DNA of 64,000 nt from Notospermus geniculatus (taxonomy: Eukaryota > Nemertea > Pilidiophora > Heteronemertea > Lineidae). A program made the position numbers and the translations under genes. Numbering within the stretch: the first letter of the stretch is position 1; every line of letters starts with the position of its first letter. Of this stretch, positions 10,885 through 21,972 are shown piece by piece. The stretch covers positions 471,550-535,549 of the forward strand of contig NMRB01000078.1 in the NCBI GenBank assembly GCA_002633025.1, written 5' to 3'. Below the pieces are notes generated by a model. The model had not been told where the DNA came from, made no database searches, and saw nothing but the letters and a program-made list of their open reading frames with translations.

Positions 10885-11373
10885 AAGCCTGCCGCACACT
10901 TGAGCTATCTGCTGAGCAAAAAGTCATTCGAGACCGTTTGCTCAGCAGATAGCTCGCGTGTGCGCGTAATTTCGGTGAGTTTTTTACCTCGCGAGGCAGA
11001 TAGCTCGCGTGTGCGCGTATTTTTCGGTGAGCTATTTGCTGAGCAAACCGTCTCGTACAGGGCCGGATCCAGGGTTTAGAAATACGGGAGGCACAACCCC
11101 GGGGGGCGAAGCCCTCAGCTGGTACGCACCGCAGGTGGGCGCACACGAAGGGGGTCCGGGGGCCTCCCCCGGGAAAATTTGAAAAGTCAAAGCTCTGAGA
11201 TGCGATTTCCCAGCATCTTAGGCATGAAATACTAGACGATTTCCAAAAGATGCAGTAAAAAATCATTGACCCTCAAAAAATAGAGGGGGCACGTGCCCCA
11301 TGTGCCCCCCTCTGGATCCGGGCCTGTCGTATGACGTTTTGCTCAGCAGATAGCTCCAGTGTGCGGCAGGCTT
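10885..11373. repeat. Allelic copy of the 9559-9773 MITE, split by an insertion
   Basis: The sequence matches 9559-9773 on both sides of a 269-bp insertion at 11058-11326. Confidence 0.75.
11058..11326. mobile_element. 269-bp CAGGG...CCCTG-type insertion with 5-bp TSD
   Basis: The ends are CAGGGCCGGATCCAGGG and its approximate complement CTGGATCCGGGCCTG. The element is flanked by the direct repeat TCGTA (11053-11057 and 11327-11331). The empty site is present at the matching position of 9310-10638, so it is an insertion polymorphism. Elements with similar termini are at 38532-38626 and 50282-50410. Confidence 0.85.
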
Positions 11374-11390
11374 TAGACTTATTGGATTCT

Positions 11391-11524
11391 ATGCACCAAG
11401 CGAAGATTATCTTGAACTCAGGTTGAGCCACAACATTTTCACTGTCACATCACGCCCTGGCAAACTTGAACAACTGAAAAGTTGTGGCTCAACCTGAGTG
11501 GAAAATAATCTTCGTTTGGTGCAT
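11391..11524. repeat. Allelic copy of hairpin MITE 9791-9924
   Basis: Nearly identical to 9791-9924, in the same position relative to the last exon of the astacin-like gene. Confidence 0.75.
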
Positions 11525-11747
11525 ACGGCCCGTCCACGTATGTTTATGAATATGGACCCAGGTCCGCAATCTTGCGAGGGGGCGCTTGGAATTCGGAAAC
11601 GGCGTGTATTATATAAAACAAGAAAAAAGTTAATTAAAGATATAAAGAATGAGAATGCACCCTGTTCATTATCTAATCATGTGATGTTCATATACATGTA
11701 CATTTCATGCCACTAATCGGAGTTACATTTATCATTTACGTCCACAG

Positions 11748-11971
11748 CATTTCCTTACGAGGAACGAGAGTACCAGAAGAAAAAGGACACTGTGATTCCG
11801 GCCCAAGCTCCTGGAGCGACACCTTATGACATCACTTCCGTCATGCAACCAAGCAGTTTCTCCAAAGGCTGTTGTCCATATTTCCTCGACAAAAACTTGA
11901 ATGCAGTTAGAGGGAGGTATGGAGGGCTGAGTGACATCGATATTGAGAGGCTTCAGTTGATATGCGAGTAG
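11748..11971 (+). pseudogene. Duplicate last exon of the astacin-like gene (contig overlap)
   Basis: The sequence matches 10116-10339, including the CAG acceptor before it and the stop codon. It encodes the same residues through LQLICE. The preceding four exons are absent because the contig starts at 10640, downstream of exon 4. This is the same gene on an overlapping contig and should not be counted as a second locus. Confidence 0.8.
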
Positions 11972-12247
11972 GGTTTCTGTAGGGTCTGGATGAGTGGATT
12001 GGGGCACGATGATCAGCCAGATAAGCTTTCACCGACAACAAGGATATTAAAGATTGTTCGGTCCCCGTATCCCACTCACTCACAATCGTATATACAGTAT
12101 TGGGGTTATGTGAAATAACATAAAATGTACACAGAGGGCGAGAATCTGCTGTTATATACATGTAGTGTTAACTAGGCCTACAAAAACCGGGATAACTGGT
12201 GCTTCTTGAAGTATGGATCTGTTTATAGTCATATATGCATTCTTCCT

Positions 12248-15200
12248 CTACGGTTCAAACTCCTCTTCGATCCAGTTCGTCTCGAAGTCCGTCATCTGTT
12301 TGATTAATGACTCTCTATGGTCCTCATCCTCCGTCCCTCTCCTCCCGCGTTTTGCCGGCGCTGGAAATTGATCAGAACGACATACTGTAGTTCGAGACAG
12401 AATCGCATGTGATTGGGCGGCTGTCTGCGCGAGACTACCTGTAATTCCAATCAATCCGCCATTTTGGCAAGCACATGTAAAATTGATAAAAGTCTAAATT
12501 ACATCGACGTGTGTGGATTTAGGTGACACTGTGTATTATGTAACTGCTTTCCGCAACCATGGCGACAATATAAGGCAGGTTTCGACCCCGTAGTTGGTTT
12601 ACTTCCTAGAATTTTACTGGATGCAGGATTTTTGGGCCCACTGCAAAAATTCGGCTTAATCGCACCACAGAGTAGAGGACATACGAAAGATGACAACTTA
12701 CTAGGCCAACCTTCAACAATCTTGAATGGTGTGATGTATTCCCGTGAATACGTAGGGCAACTTGATTTCGTCCACTCAGAAATGGCGTTTTCCAGGACGG
12801 TTCCCACGGTGTTGGCGGCTTGCTTGTCGGGCACCATGACGTCAATGCTTGTCATCTTCTTGTTGTACACCATCAGGACCTGGGAAGTAACAAAAACCTG
12901 CAGTGCATTCTTTCCTGTTGTAAACCTTCGGCCGTCAAACCCTCGACCCCGGGCTCCTTGTCCATGCCCCTTCAAGTTCATCACCCCAAACGGATGGGAT
13001 TACAAAGACCAACGTGAGCTTGCAAAACCAACAGATTTGTATGTAGCCACTGCTCACACACTTGCCGTCTTCCGATTTGGCCCTCCCCTCCAATCGGTGC
13101 TCAGTTGGCCTACATATGTGGGCACGAGGAAGACCGAGTTTCAAGTAACTCGCAATGGTAGACCGCTGGAACTGGGGGAAAGGAGAATTTAGAGGAAGAT
13201 TGGTTATTCTTCAACGTCCAAGCAGAATCATTCCAACATGGCATAGGCCTATTGTCGAACTTGTAACGTTTACGATGATTTGTTTACCTTGAGCTGGTTC
13301 AGCAATGAGGAGGCTTCCTTGTCATCATTCACCCAAACCACCCCCTTGCCCCTGGCATAAAAGGCGTAGAGCTGTTTCGTCAGGTCCATCAGGGGGCTAG
13401 GATTGTCTTCGGGGCTGTAGAGTTGTTCTTTGATACTCTTATTGGGATCAGGCCGGTAGATCCGCTTCACTGAATCAGCTGGAATGATGAAGGGATCATA
13501 CTGTTGCCCGTGCGATTGCTGCACAAGTTCATTGTCTCGTTTTGGCGGCCCCCGCCATACGGAGGCTTCGCACATGCCCACTTATCTAGTAGGCAAACTA
13601 GGGCCGTATTCTAGAAGCTTCCTTAACTCTAAGGTTTACCTTTAGCTATTGGTTTGCAGGGCAGAAAACAAAAGCTTAAAAGTGGACCTTAGAGTTAAGG
13701 AGGCTTCTAGAATACGGGCCAAAACCTATGATTGGTCGTATGGGGCGAGTTTCCAAGAAATCCCGTAGAAACCAAGAGGGCGAGGGCCGTCGCCCGTCGT
13801 AACAAGTCAAAATGGTGGTTCAACACAAAAACCTTGTCCCATCGCTTTCCGTGTTTCAAGAATTCTGAGGTTTAGTGGGGTCAGTAATGGGTATCAAGCG
13901 GAGACTTACCGAACAGACCATAGAGGGCAGACCTATCAAAACAATGATGGCGGTACGCATGTCCCCGGGCAACCATATTGTCACTGGAGTAGAAGTGAGA
14001 TTCGCTGTCTTCGTTGAGAGTTCGGAAGGCAACCCAATGGATGAGGTTCTGGCAATGTTCTATCTTATCTTCCCAAACAGAACCTGATAAAGAAGGTGGA
14101 AACTTTGAATGACGTCGGTAACAACCCAGCGTTCCTCGATTTGGTAACCCAGGGTTCCCGACAATTCGGGTCTGCGAGGCTTCGTTCACTTGCGGTAGTT
14201 GCGGAGGAGTTATAGCAATGATCCCATCGTCCCAGTCGGCCAAGTGGGGCAGTGCGGAGGCGGGCTGCCTTCTCTAACTGAACACCCGAGAGATCAGTGG
14301 AACAACTTCGCCTCCCCGTCAGGGTTGCCGTTAAAGATTCCGACCACATGATGCAATGCTGTGCTAACGAATGACTCACCTTCGAGACAGGTTCCACAAC
14401 GCCCCAGGCATCCCTCTAAGGCCTTTCTGATTTCAATCATGGGTTTATCATGTGCCTTCCTCGTAATCTCCTCCCAGATATCTGCCACCTGAAAGGACAA
14501 CGCTTGTCGTTTGGGCAATATTCTACTATCATCGTGTGGTAGTAAATGGAGGCGGGGGGGGGGCATTTGCCCCCTTGTCCCTCTGCTATCTACGGCACTG
14601 CAGTGTCGCCGACGTGTGCACAGTACAGTGCCGCTGCGTTGGCTGGTCTAGCAGTCCCAAAACGCTACGACAACGTTTGTTTGACAACGAAAGTAGATGC
14701 GTTCCACCTGTTGACTTCGTTGATCCGATTTCAGTGAGGAACAGGCTACAGAAATCCGTTCTCATCTTACCACGGCATCTCTGTGCTTCTGTGTTTCTTT
14801 ACAGAACACTGTATCTGTTCTCGGTTTGCACTCGTCGTCAGGTTTGGCCGATCGCCGGCGACGTCTCTTTTCTTTGGTGGATTTAGGGTGGACGAATTTA
14901 TAGGTGGACGATTGTGGTTTCGGAGGGTCCGCATTCGCACACGCTGTGGCTGGATCGTCGGGGTCGATGCGCTGATCAACTGCAAGAGAAAGTACAGACC
15001 AATGACTGCTCGTAAGTTGACTTCTCAAAGCTAGACGTCTCTACAGATGAGTTTCACTAGCAGCCATCTTGCCAAAATTAGGTCATCACCATGGTGATTT
15101 CCCCCACTGGAGAATTTCACTAGCAGCCATCTTGGAAAAATAAGGTCATCACCATGGTGATTTCCCCACTGGGGGATGGGAGAACCAATCATCTGTTACG

Positions 15201-18200
15201 CTGGAAAAAATTGCCATGGTGATGACGTAACTTGGGCAAGATGGCTGCTAGCGAAACTCATCTAGATCTAGACGTGTTTTAGATAGAAAAAGTATTGAGA
15301 ACAAAAATCGACGTTTGTGAATTGTTGCTGCCAGGTACAGTTGACTAGACTATGTAGAGACTGATTTTGGCCTACGTCTTCCAGGGTATGACAGCCTTGA
15401 GGGTGGATACGTTCGCCAAATCCAAGAGGAGAAATTCGACAATTGGATCGAATCCAATTTCGGACAGCCGACCCAGCTACGATCGGTTTAATCGTTGAGT
15501 GACCCTGCGAAGTGATCACGTCAAGATTACATCTAGCATCGATGAATTTCTGAATATAACTTACGGATAATTTGGTTGAACCTTAACTCAAGTTTGCTCC
15601 GGAAGTCGTCACCACTGCTACAACCTTTGGGCAGCTTGATGGACTTCTCCTCCCAGATGTTGAAGTCGTATCTTATATCGAGGTAAAGGAAGTCCGAGAA
15701 GAGGCCAATGCCCAACGCTTGTTCTTCGTCGTTGTTGGCAATTTTTGCACATTGGTCAACAGCGATCTCAGCGAGACGATAGGGACAGAAGCCTGGGAAC
15801 ACGATATGCATAGCGTCACCGTAGGTGGTGGCCAAGCCTCGCTCATCAAGGTCAGGTTCTGTCTCTTGCCGCCATTCTGTCGTACTTCGGAAACCGGTCT
15901 CGACCTGAAGATCCTTGTTAAATTCTGAAATGAGGATGGACCACGTTCTATCATATCTTCATTGTATTCTTCAAATTTACCTCAGGACTTTCAGATTTTC
16001 AACTCATCAAGCGAAAGGCTGTTAATATAAGGGAAGCGATATGAGAATCCATTGCAGTTGGATTTTTCTGTACGCGTGTGCGTTTGTGTCCTATTCGTCG
16101 GGAGAGATCATCATACCTTTCTTAACCTGCTTTTTCATGAGAGCAAAACACTTAACGATGCCGGGGTTGAGTCGGACGTATCTGTACTCATCCGATCGGA
16201 ACATGCTCAAAGTCACGCCATCACCCAGTGGCTTATCCTACAAACAAACAGAAGGAAGTTAATGGTAGTACCACCAACGTCAACACGTCACGTAAAACTA
16301 AGTACATGTATACATTACCACTACATATATTAAGGTTGACGTTAACACTACAGACACGGATACCATTACCACTACAGATACGGATGACGTTACTACTACA
16401 GATAGGCTATACGTATACCATTACCACCAGAGATAAGGATGACGTTACCACTACAAAGATACGGATACCATTACCACTACAGATACGGATGACGTCATCA
16501 GTACAGATAAGGATGCCGTTACCACTACAGATAGGCTATATGGATACCATTAGAACTACAGATAAGGATGGCGTTAACACTACAGGTACGGATGACGTCA
16601 TCAGTACAGATACGGATGCCGTTACCACTACAGATAGGCTATACGGACACCATTACCACTACAGATAAATATGACGTTACCACTACACAGATACGGATAC
16701 CATTACCACTACAGATACGGATGACGTCACCACTACAGATACGGATGACGTTACCACTACAGATGCGGATGCAATCATCACTACAGATACAATTACGTGC
16801 AACTCCAACGCTCACCAACTCTGCATCAAACAACGGCATGGATTCCTTGTCTTTCTCGCTAAAGTTTGGCGGCAGACGGTACTTGTTCTTGTCTGCGCTT
16901 GGGACAGCCACCTCCAGAAGTTCGGCATCTCCAAACTTAATCTTCCTCTCTTCAGTTGTCTTCTGTTTCCTGACGGCAAGAGTCACACCTTGGAAAGAGA
17001 GACGGGATTCACAGGACTATCAGACGGGAAGAAGCAAAAAGGCACAGGACATGAGAAGTCTTAGATCCAACCATTTTGTGATCATACTTACTCGCCCCGT
17101 TATTCTTGACGTAGTCGATTCCTGCACAGATGGCATATTTCGTCAAGTCGACAAGCGAACCTCCGCTTTTCAGCTTGGCTTCCACTTGTCTCCCCTCTTT
17201 ATGCAGCGATCCTTTTGGAGTGTCGCCGTTTGGAGCAGCGGAATGTGCCTCGTCCCAAGTCTTCGTTACCACCAACTTATCTGGATGAAGATTGACAAAC
17301 TGTGATCAGTCGCGGCGAAGTACTGAGAACTGCTTACCCACAAGCCCATTCAACCTCAAGGAATGGTAAGAGGGACAAATTCCAGCTAGATCGGATTGCT
17401 AGCTGCTAGAATGTGGAAGTCCACAACTGATCTGATCGCCGTTCTCTTATTGGGGAATAGTCGATGTTGTCTCAATAGGGAAGAAGATCAGGGACCTGAA
17501 TCACAGCTTCCGCAGGATTTGGGGCCGAGTTCGGTGACAAGAACAAGGCAACATATGGCGATCTGCTGGTTGCTTACCATTCATTCCTTTTCGCACGAAC
17601 AGTTGGAGTGCCTTCAAAGCATTATACATCCTCGGGGACATGACGCGGATTGCACATCTGTGATGAAACGAAAATAGCAGAATAAACCCCCTATTGGGAA
17701 AAAAGTCGAACACTACTGTCTGCTAAAGGATCGTCAAGGATTTCCTCGCGAAACCTGACTCGCAAACGGCATCGACCGAACAGCAATGAGGAGCTGCTAC
17801 CAAATATCGTCAATAATTACGGTTGGTTTGATACATTAGTAATTTTCCCGCCCATACCTATCGTTCAGACCGCTCCCGTAGATGCCATTACTGCATGACC
17901 GGCAAGGGTTGCCCTTTTGACCGCACCACGTACTCGACGCTTGCGGGTTCTCGAAGTCTATGACCCGCCCCTCAAACTGAAAAAGTCTGGAATGGAAGCA
18001 AGAACTGGCGTGATTTTATCAGACTAACTTAGTCTAGGCAGGACGTCGGCAATCGTCGACAAATTGCAACCGTAGTGTGCCACTTTAGCCGTCAAGAGAC
18101 AAGGCCGAGTAAGGGCCGTAAGATGTTCAGGCTGGAGTCTGGTGAACGCAGAAATTTAAAATGGAAATTTCTAGAGACTACCTCTTGAAATCGTCGACGT

Positions 18201-21104
18201 TACTCCTGATGACAGGAGCATCAAGACTACCAACCACTTGTTCTGGGCTTTTAGCCCCTGCCGGGTAGGTCGCCCCATTTGCCAAGCCTGTCATCGTGCA
18301 GTCTGTGTGTTTTGGACCATTATCTGAAGTTAAAGCGTAGAAAATCTGTCTGGACCGTTTATCGACGAGACGGGACAAACGGATGAGAACCGATGAGCGT
18401 CGCAAACAATATCAAAACAGAAGCTTCTAGTTCCACTGACCGAAGTTCCTGTCCATTGTGTCCAGACACCAGTTCTTGAAATCAGCTGTAGATTTGGCAC
18501 CACCGTCAGAAGCATAGTACGGCTGCTTGTCGTCTGGTCCTCTCATATGTATCCCGACACCTTTGGCCAGAAGGACGAGTCCAAGATCGCGTTGAATCGA
18601 CTGGTGAGAGACAAAGGAGAAAGGTTTATGCGATAGGGTGTCTTCGAAAGTGTCCATGAAGAAACGGATGATCTGGTTGTAAAGGTTGCCAAGGATGGCA
18701 GATCCCACAAGCGGCCTTTTCACCCTCATCAATACGCCCATTTCAAGCTGAGGAGCGAGCGAGCGGCCAATGCAGTGGCTGCGCACGGAGACGAAGAGGA
18801 TAGCGGCAGACAACTTACTGCAAAGATGGCGGGGCAATGCCACACCGCCTGCTTGGCTATGTCCATGACATCCTTCACCTTGCTGTCCTGCCTGTAAATG
18901 ATGACAGCGCCGGCCCCGGCTCGGGCGTAGAGGTCATGCTCTTTACCACTGGCAGCTTCAGCCTTCGTCTTAAACCCACTGTCTAAAAGCAACTGAAGAC
19001 AACGCGAAATACCAAATGGTAAATTGCATTGTGATGTCATCCGGACAAGAAATAAAAATCACTATGATGTGCCATGTAGGTTACAGCATGTATTTTGATA
19101 CCATAGACCACGAAAAGTAAGGGAAGTCGGTTCCTTTGGAGAAGTCGTCTATTCGCACATCGGATCCTTTTACCTGGAGGTGGTTCATATCGGCTACCTT
19201 TGTCTCGACTTGAAGCAAACCATACCATCATCGCTGCAGTTAGGCCTACCAACTCGCCACACTTCAAATCAAACTCACCCTGTGGCCCGCTTTCGAGTGA
19301 TCGAGTTTGCTGAACACCTTATCAAGGCATTGAAGGAAGACCGGATGCGCGCGGAAGTATTTTGATGTCGGGGATTTGAAATCTTTGATGTAGATGTAGG
19401 TGCCAAGTTTCTTGTTTTTGTCAATGGTGGCGCTGTCAAACAGCTTGGAGCCTGAAGACCCAGAAAAGGTGACTCAAAAAAGCAGTTGTGGTGTACTGCG
19501 ATTGAAAGATGAGAAGTGTTGGAATACCTATGGATGTCGTAAAAAGCTCATGGATGAGGGCTCATGGATCGGCGATTAGACAAGTCTGGTACAATGGTGA
19601 ACTAAAGATAGAGACACATAAATACACGTACAGCATGTCAGGCACCCTCCCATAGCAGGGACTTTTATACCTCGCTCCTTTTCATCCACTCTGTGCGAGA
19701 GTAGAAGAGCGCGACCAGGCCCTGTGGGAGGATGGTCAGGACGACCATTGCATTGGGTCCCTTGCAGCTACATTAACTATGGTAGGGCTTAACCCGCCGA
19801 CCATGGAGGATTTCCTTTATGGCCTAGTGGTGGCGCGTTGGCCTCGGCGCTAGAAGTTAAGCAACGTTGAGCGCGATCACTACGTTGATGGGTGACCGGC
19901 GCGCGTGTAAAATACATCTATCGACCTTCCCAGTCTGGTGTATTTCAAACTTCTTTCGGGTAGTACGGCAAGTGCATCTGGTCAACTGCAAAAGGCTTCC
20001 CAATTCCTTCAGTTTCTTGTATTTGTTCCTCCTTCTAGGCACACCTTACCCGTGTTTTTGGGGTCGGCAAGATTTGCTCCGTTTAATTTACTCTCGTCAA
20101 CCTCTTGGTAAGAAAATCGTTTATCGAATGACACCAATCCTGCGGCAAAACAAAAAGGACCGGGTTATATCGTGCCTTTATCATCTTTAAATCAAACATG
20201 CCACCCAGTTGGTCATTGTTCCATACCTCGGGAGGCCGATATTCTCAGACCTTATATCTCAACACAAAACCCTGACGTCAAGGAAGACTACTCTAAGATC
20301 AACTGGACACTAGAAGATTAATTTGTTTACAGCAAGAGAAATAGGTCATATTAAGGCTGTCCAATAATTTCAAGGTCCAGTGAAGACGACAACGCCATAT
20401 CGTTCTTTGTGACGTGAAAGCTTCGAAATAACTTCCTTGTTCCACACGAAATATCGTCCATGTCAAAGGCTCCTACCACGAACTAGCACCAAATTAGAAA
20501 TACTGCGATGTCAGTCAGAAAATAAAGTGGTCATTGAATTTGTGAACCAGTGCAGGGCAACCGAGGACACCATATAATTTTATCTACCGGGTATTACTTT
20601 TAGGACACCGATCAATGGATTCATGAGAATGATAGACTTTGCTGCCGTTAAGAGACCGCCCGTTAGCGGTCCCATAACGTCACAAAATTTGACGTCACTG
20701 ACGTAAGCCATGGGTTCCACGTCATTATTGATGACGTCATGCCGTAAATTTATTCTCTGTGACGTCAAATTTCATGACGTCCTAGGATCGTAACTTGTGG
20801 TGGCCTCTAACGGCAGTAAAGCAGAGCAGAGCGGAGTCGATCGGAAAGCACTCTGATGCCATCTGCTTTTGAGATGCGACGACATCGAATGCAACTTGGG
20901 TTCCTCGCCTTTCCACTCTGTACAGCCAGAGGTAGATTCCTCATGAATTAACAGCAGAAGATGTCACCGCCCACAGACAGAAGATAAGGTTTTTAATATT
21001 CTGGCCAGCTAGGCCTAAAGAGAAAGGATAAGTTCAAACCTACCTTTAGAAATCATCAAAGACGCAAGGAATAAGACCACGCCCAGTGATATTTTGATCA
21101 GCAT
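12248..21104 (-). CDS. Hh-like 1: secreted protein with hedgehog-like module and furin-type site (haplotype A)
   Basis: Seventeen exons with GT-AG introns give 911 aa: 21044-21104, 19279-19451, 18819-18992, 18441-18600, 18182-18323, 17858-17986, 17578-17657, 17092-17280, 16816-16988, 16117-16237, 15565-15924, 14771-14979, 14380-14488, 13910-14083, 13288-13478, 12702-12879 and 12248-12360. Reading frame and phase close at every junction. Exon 1 is a signal peptide (MLIKISLGVVLFLASLMIS). Residues about 280-380 match the hedgehog N-terminal/M15-peptidase-like fold: RC, then TWDE, SLHKEGRQVEA (H333; Asp of the H-x6-D motif is E340) and YAICAGIDYV. The third zinc His is missing. Residues about 45-190 and 440-560 look like more diverged repeats of this fold. 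A basic run ending at R630 (KEKRRRRRS) is a furin-type cleavage site. It is the paralogue of Hh-like 2. No hedgehog autoprocessing (Hint) domain is visible. The function is unknown; an extracellular ligand is an inference. Confidence 0.8.
13601..13720. repeat. Hairpin MITE GGGCCGTATTCTAGAAG in an Hh-like 1 intron
   Basis: The left end GGGCCGTATTCTAGAAGC pairs with the right end GCTTCTAGAATACGGGCC (allowing one or two changes), with CCTTAACTCTAAGG inside. A half copy of the same family begins near 7633. Confidence 0.75.
15045..15263. repeat. 'CAGCCATCTTGCC' family MITE with a repeated left arm
   Basis: The terminal inverted repeat AGATGAGTTTC...GAAACTCATCT encloses two copies of the left arm (15061 and 15121) and one right arm. 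It lies in the intron upstream of exon 12 of Hh-like 1. The allelic copy is 33709-33926. Confidence 0.75.
16320..16800. repeat. 24-bp minisatellite in an Hh-like 1 intron
   Basis: The variable unit is ACGGATGACGTTACCACTAC plus AGAT, repeated about 20 times between exons 10 and 9. Because the unit is a multiple of three it stays open in several frames and mimics a coding repeat. No splice logic supports coding. Haplotype B has the same array (34960-35000 and 36210-36640), split by a transposon. Confidence 0.8.
19819..19900 (+). repeat. SINE with 5S-rRNA-like segment
   Basis: GGCCTAGTGGTGGCGCG is followed by GTTAAGCAACGTTGAGCGCG and TGATGGGTGACCGG, which closely resemble the internal promoter region of 5S rRNA genes. 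This fits the SINE3 class (5S-derived). Other copies are at 32201-32284, 40010-40090 and 53689-53774. It lies in intron 1 of Hh-like 1. Confidence 0.65.
20677..20781. promoter_or_regulatory. Cluster of TGACGTCA-type (CRE/ATF) sites in intron 1 of Hh-like 1
   Basis: At least six ACGTCA or TGACGT words, several as full GACGTCA, occur within about 105 bp, arranged as an inverted repeat around TTGATGACGTCATG. The cluster is about 320 bp inside the first intron and is conserved in haplotype B at 40864-40968. It could be a CREB/ATF-responsive enhancer or merely a palindromic MITE. Confidence 0.35.
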
Positions 21105-21502
21105 TGCTGTTGTCGTTATATAATCACGATATAAAGAAGAAATTGAACCATTCCCATCTAGCCGTCCCCTCTTTCTGCCTAGTTTCCTGTTTTCTCTCTG
21201 CCAGGCAGGTGGTCGGCTGACGAATCAAAATATCATTGGTGCTAAATGAAGCATGAAGGAATTGGGGCATTGGCACTGACATATTTGACGGACCAGTAAA
21301 CAAATCCAGTATAGAATAATCTTTTATTATGTATAAGTCATTCTCTTCAATGAAACCTATCATAAGTGTGTACGTCATTGATACATGGAAGCCAGTGGCG
21401 CGTCGAAACATAAATTTGGACATTTCAGAATACACAATAGATGTTTAATAATACATGTAGATCAGACTGAGATTAAATTAAAGCGCGCGGGGGGGGGGGG
21501 GG

Positions 21503-21504
21503 NN
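21503..21504. other. Contig join after a poly-G run
   Basis: Two N bases follow a GC/poly-G tract. The allelic region near 41670-41683 reads straight through as a poly-G run, so little sequence is missing. Confidence 0.8.
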
Positions 21505-21774
21505 TTACTCTTTTAATGCTCTGGACAGCTCTGTGACAGCTCCATGACTGTGGTGCCAAAGATATCGCATAATCAGAAGGAATATCAGACTGCTGTCTGC
21601 ATCACATTCGTCATCTGGTTTAAATCTGCACACCATCATAACTAATACATGTACATGTATCGATGTAGATTGGGAGCCAGTCTCATCCCAAAACCTTCCT
21701 CAAGAACTGAGCTTCGAGCGAATGACAATCTTGGATAGATCTACGGGCCCGAAAGTTGATAGCTCATCTTCTTC

Positions 21775-21959
21775 ATCGTTTAGGCCCGCCCGCCCGCCAT
21801 CTTGGTTTTGAAGGGATTTCTTGGAACTCGCGCTTGCGCACGTTAATCTTGTAGGCAAATGGGTATAATCACATGTTTCGGTTTACCTACAGATTAAGTG
21901 CGCATGCGTGAAATCTCTGTAGAAAGCAAGATGGCGGGTGGCCGAAACGATGAAGATAA
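21775..21959. repeat. Palindromic repeat abutting the 3' end of receptor 2
   Basis: TCTTCTTCATCGTTTAGGCC and CGCCATCTTG on the left are mirrored by CAAGATGGCG and GGCCGAAACGATGAAGATA on the right, with a second pair of arms inside. The copy in haplotype B ends near 42119. The right arm contains an ATGGCGGG start-like sequence, but it belongs to the repeat. Confidence 0.6.
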
Positions 21960-21972
21960 ACACTTGGCAGAA

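Noticed and set aside
12632-13192. 186-aa plus-strand ORF
   Set aside because: It is antisense to exon 16 of Hh-like 1 and its intron; the minus-strand exon has proper splice sites and matches the paralogue.
16228-17305. Long plus-strand ORFs over the 24-bp repeat (16228-16668, 16568-17305; also 36293-37138)
   Set aside because: They are created by the codon-length minisatellite and by the antisense of Hh-like 1 exons 8 and 9.
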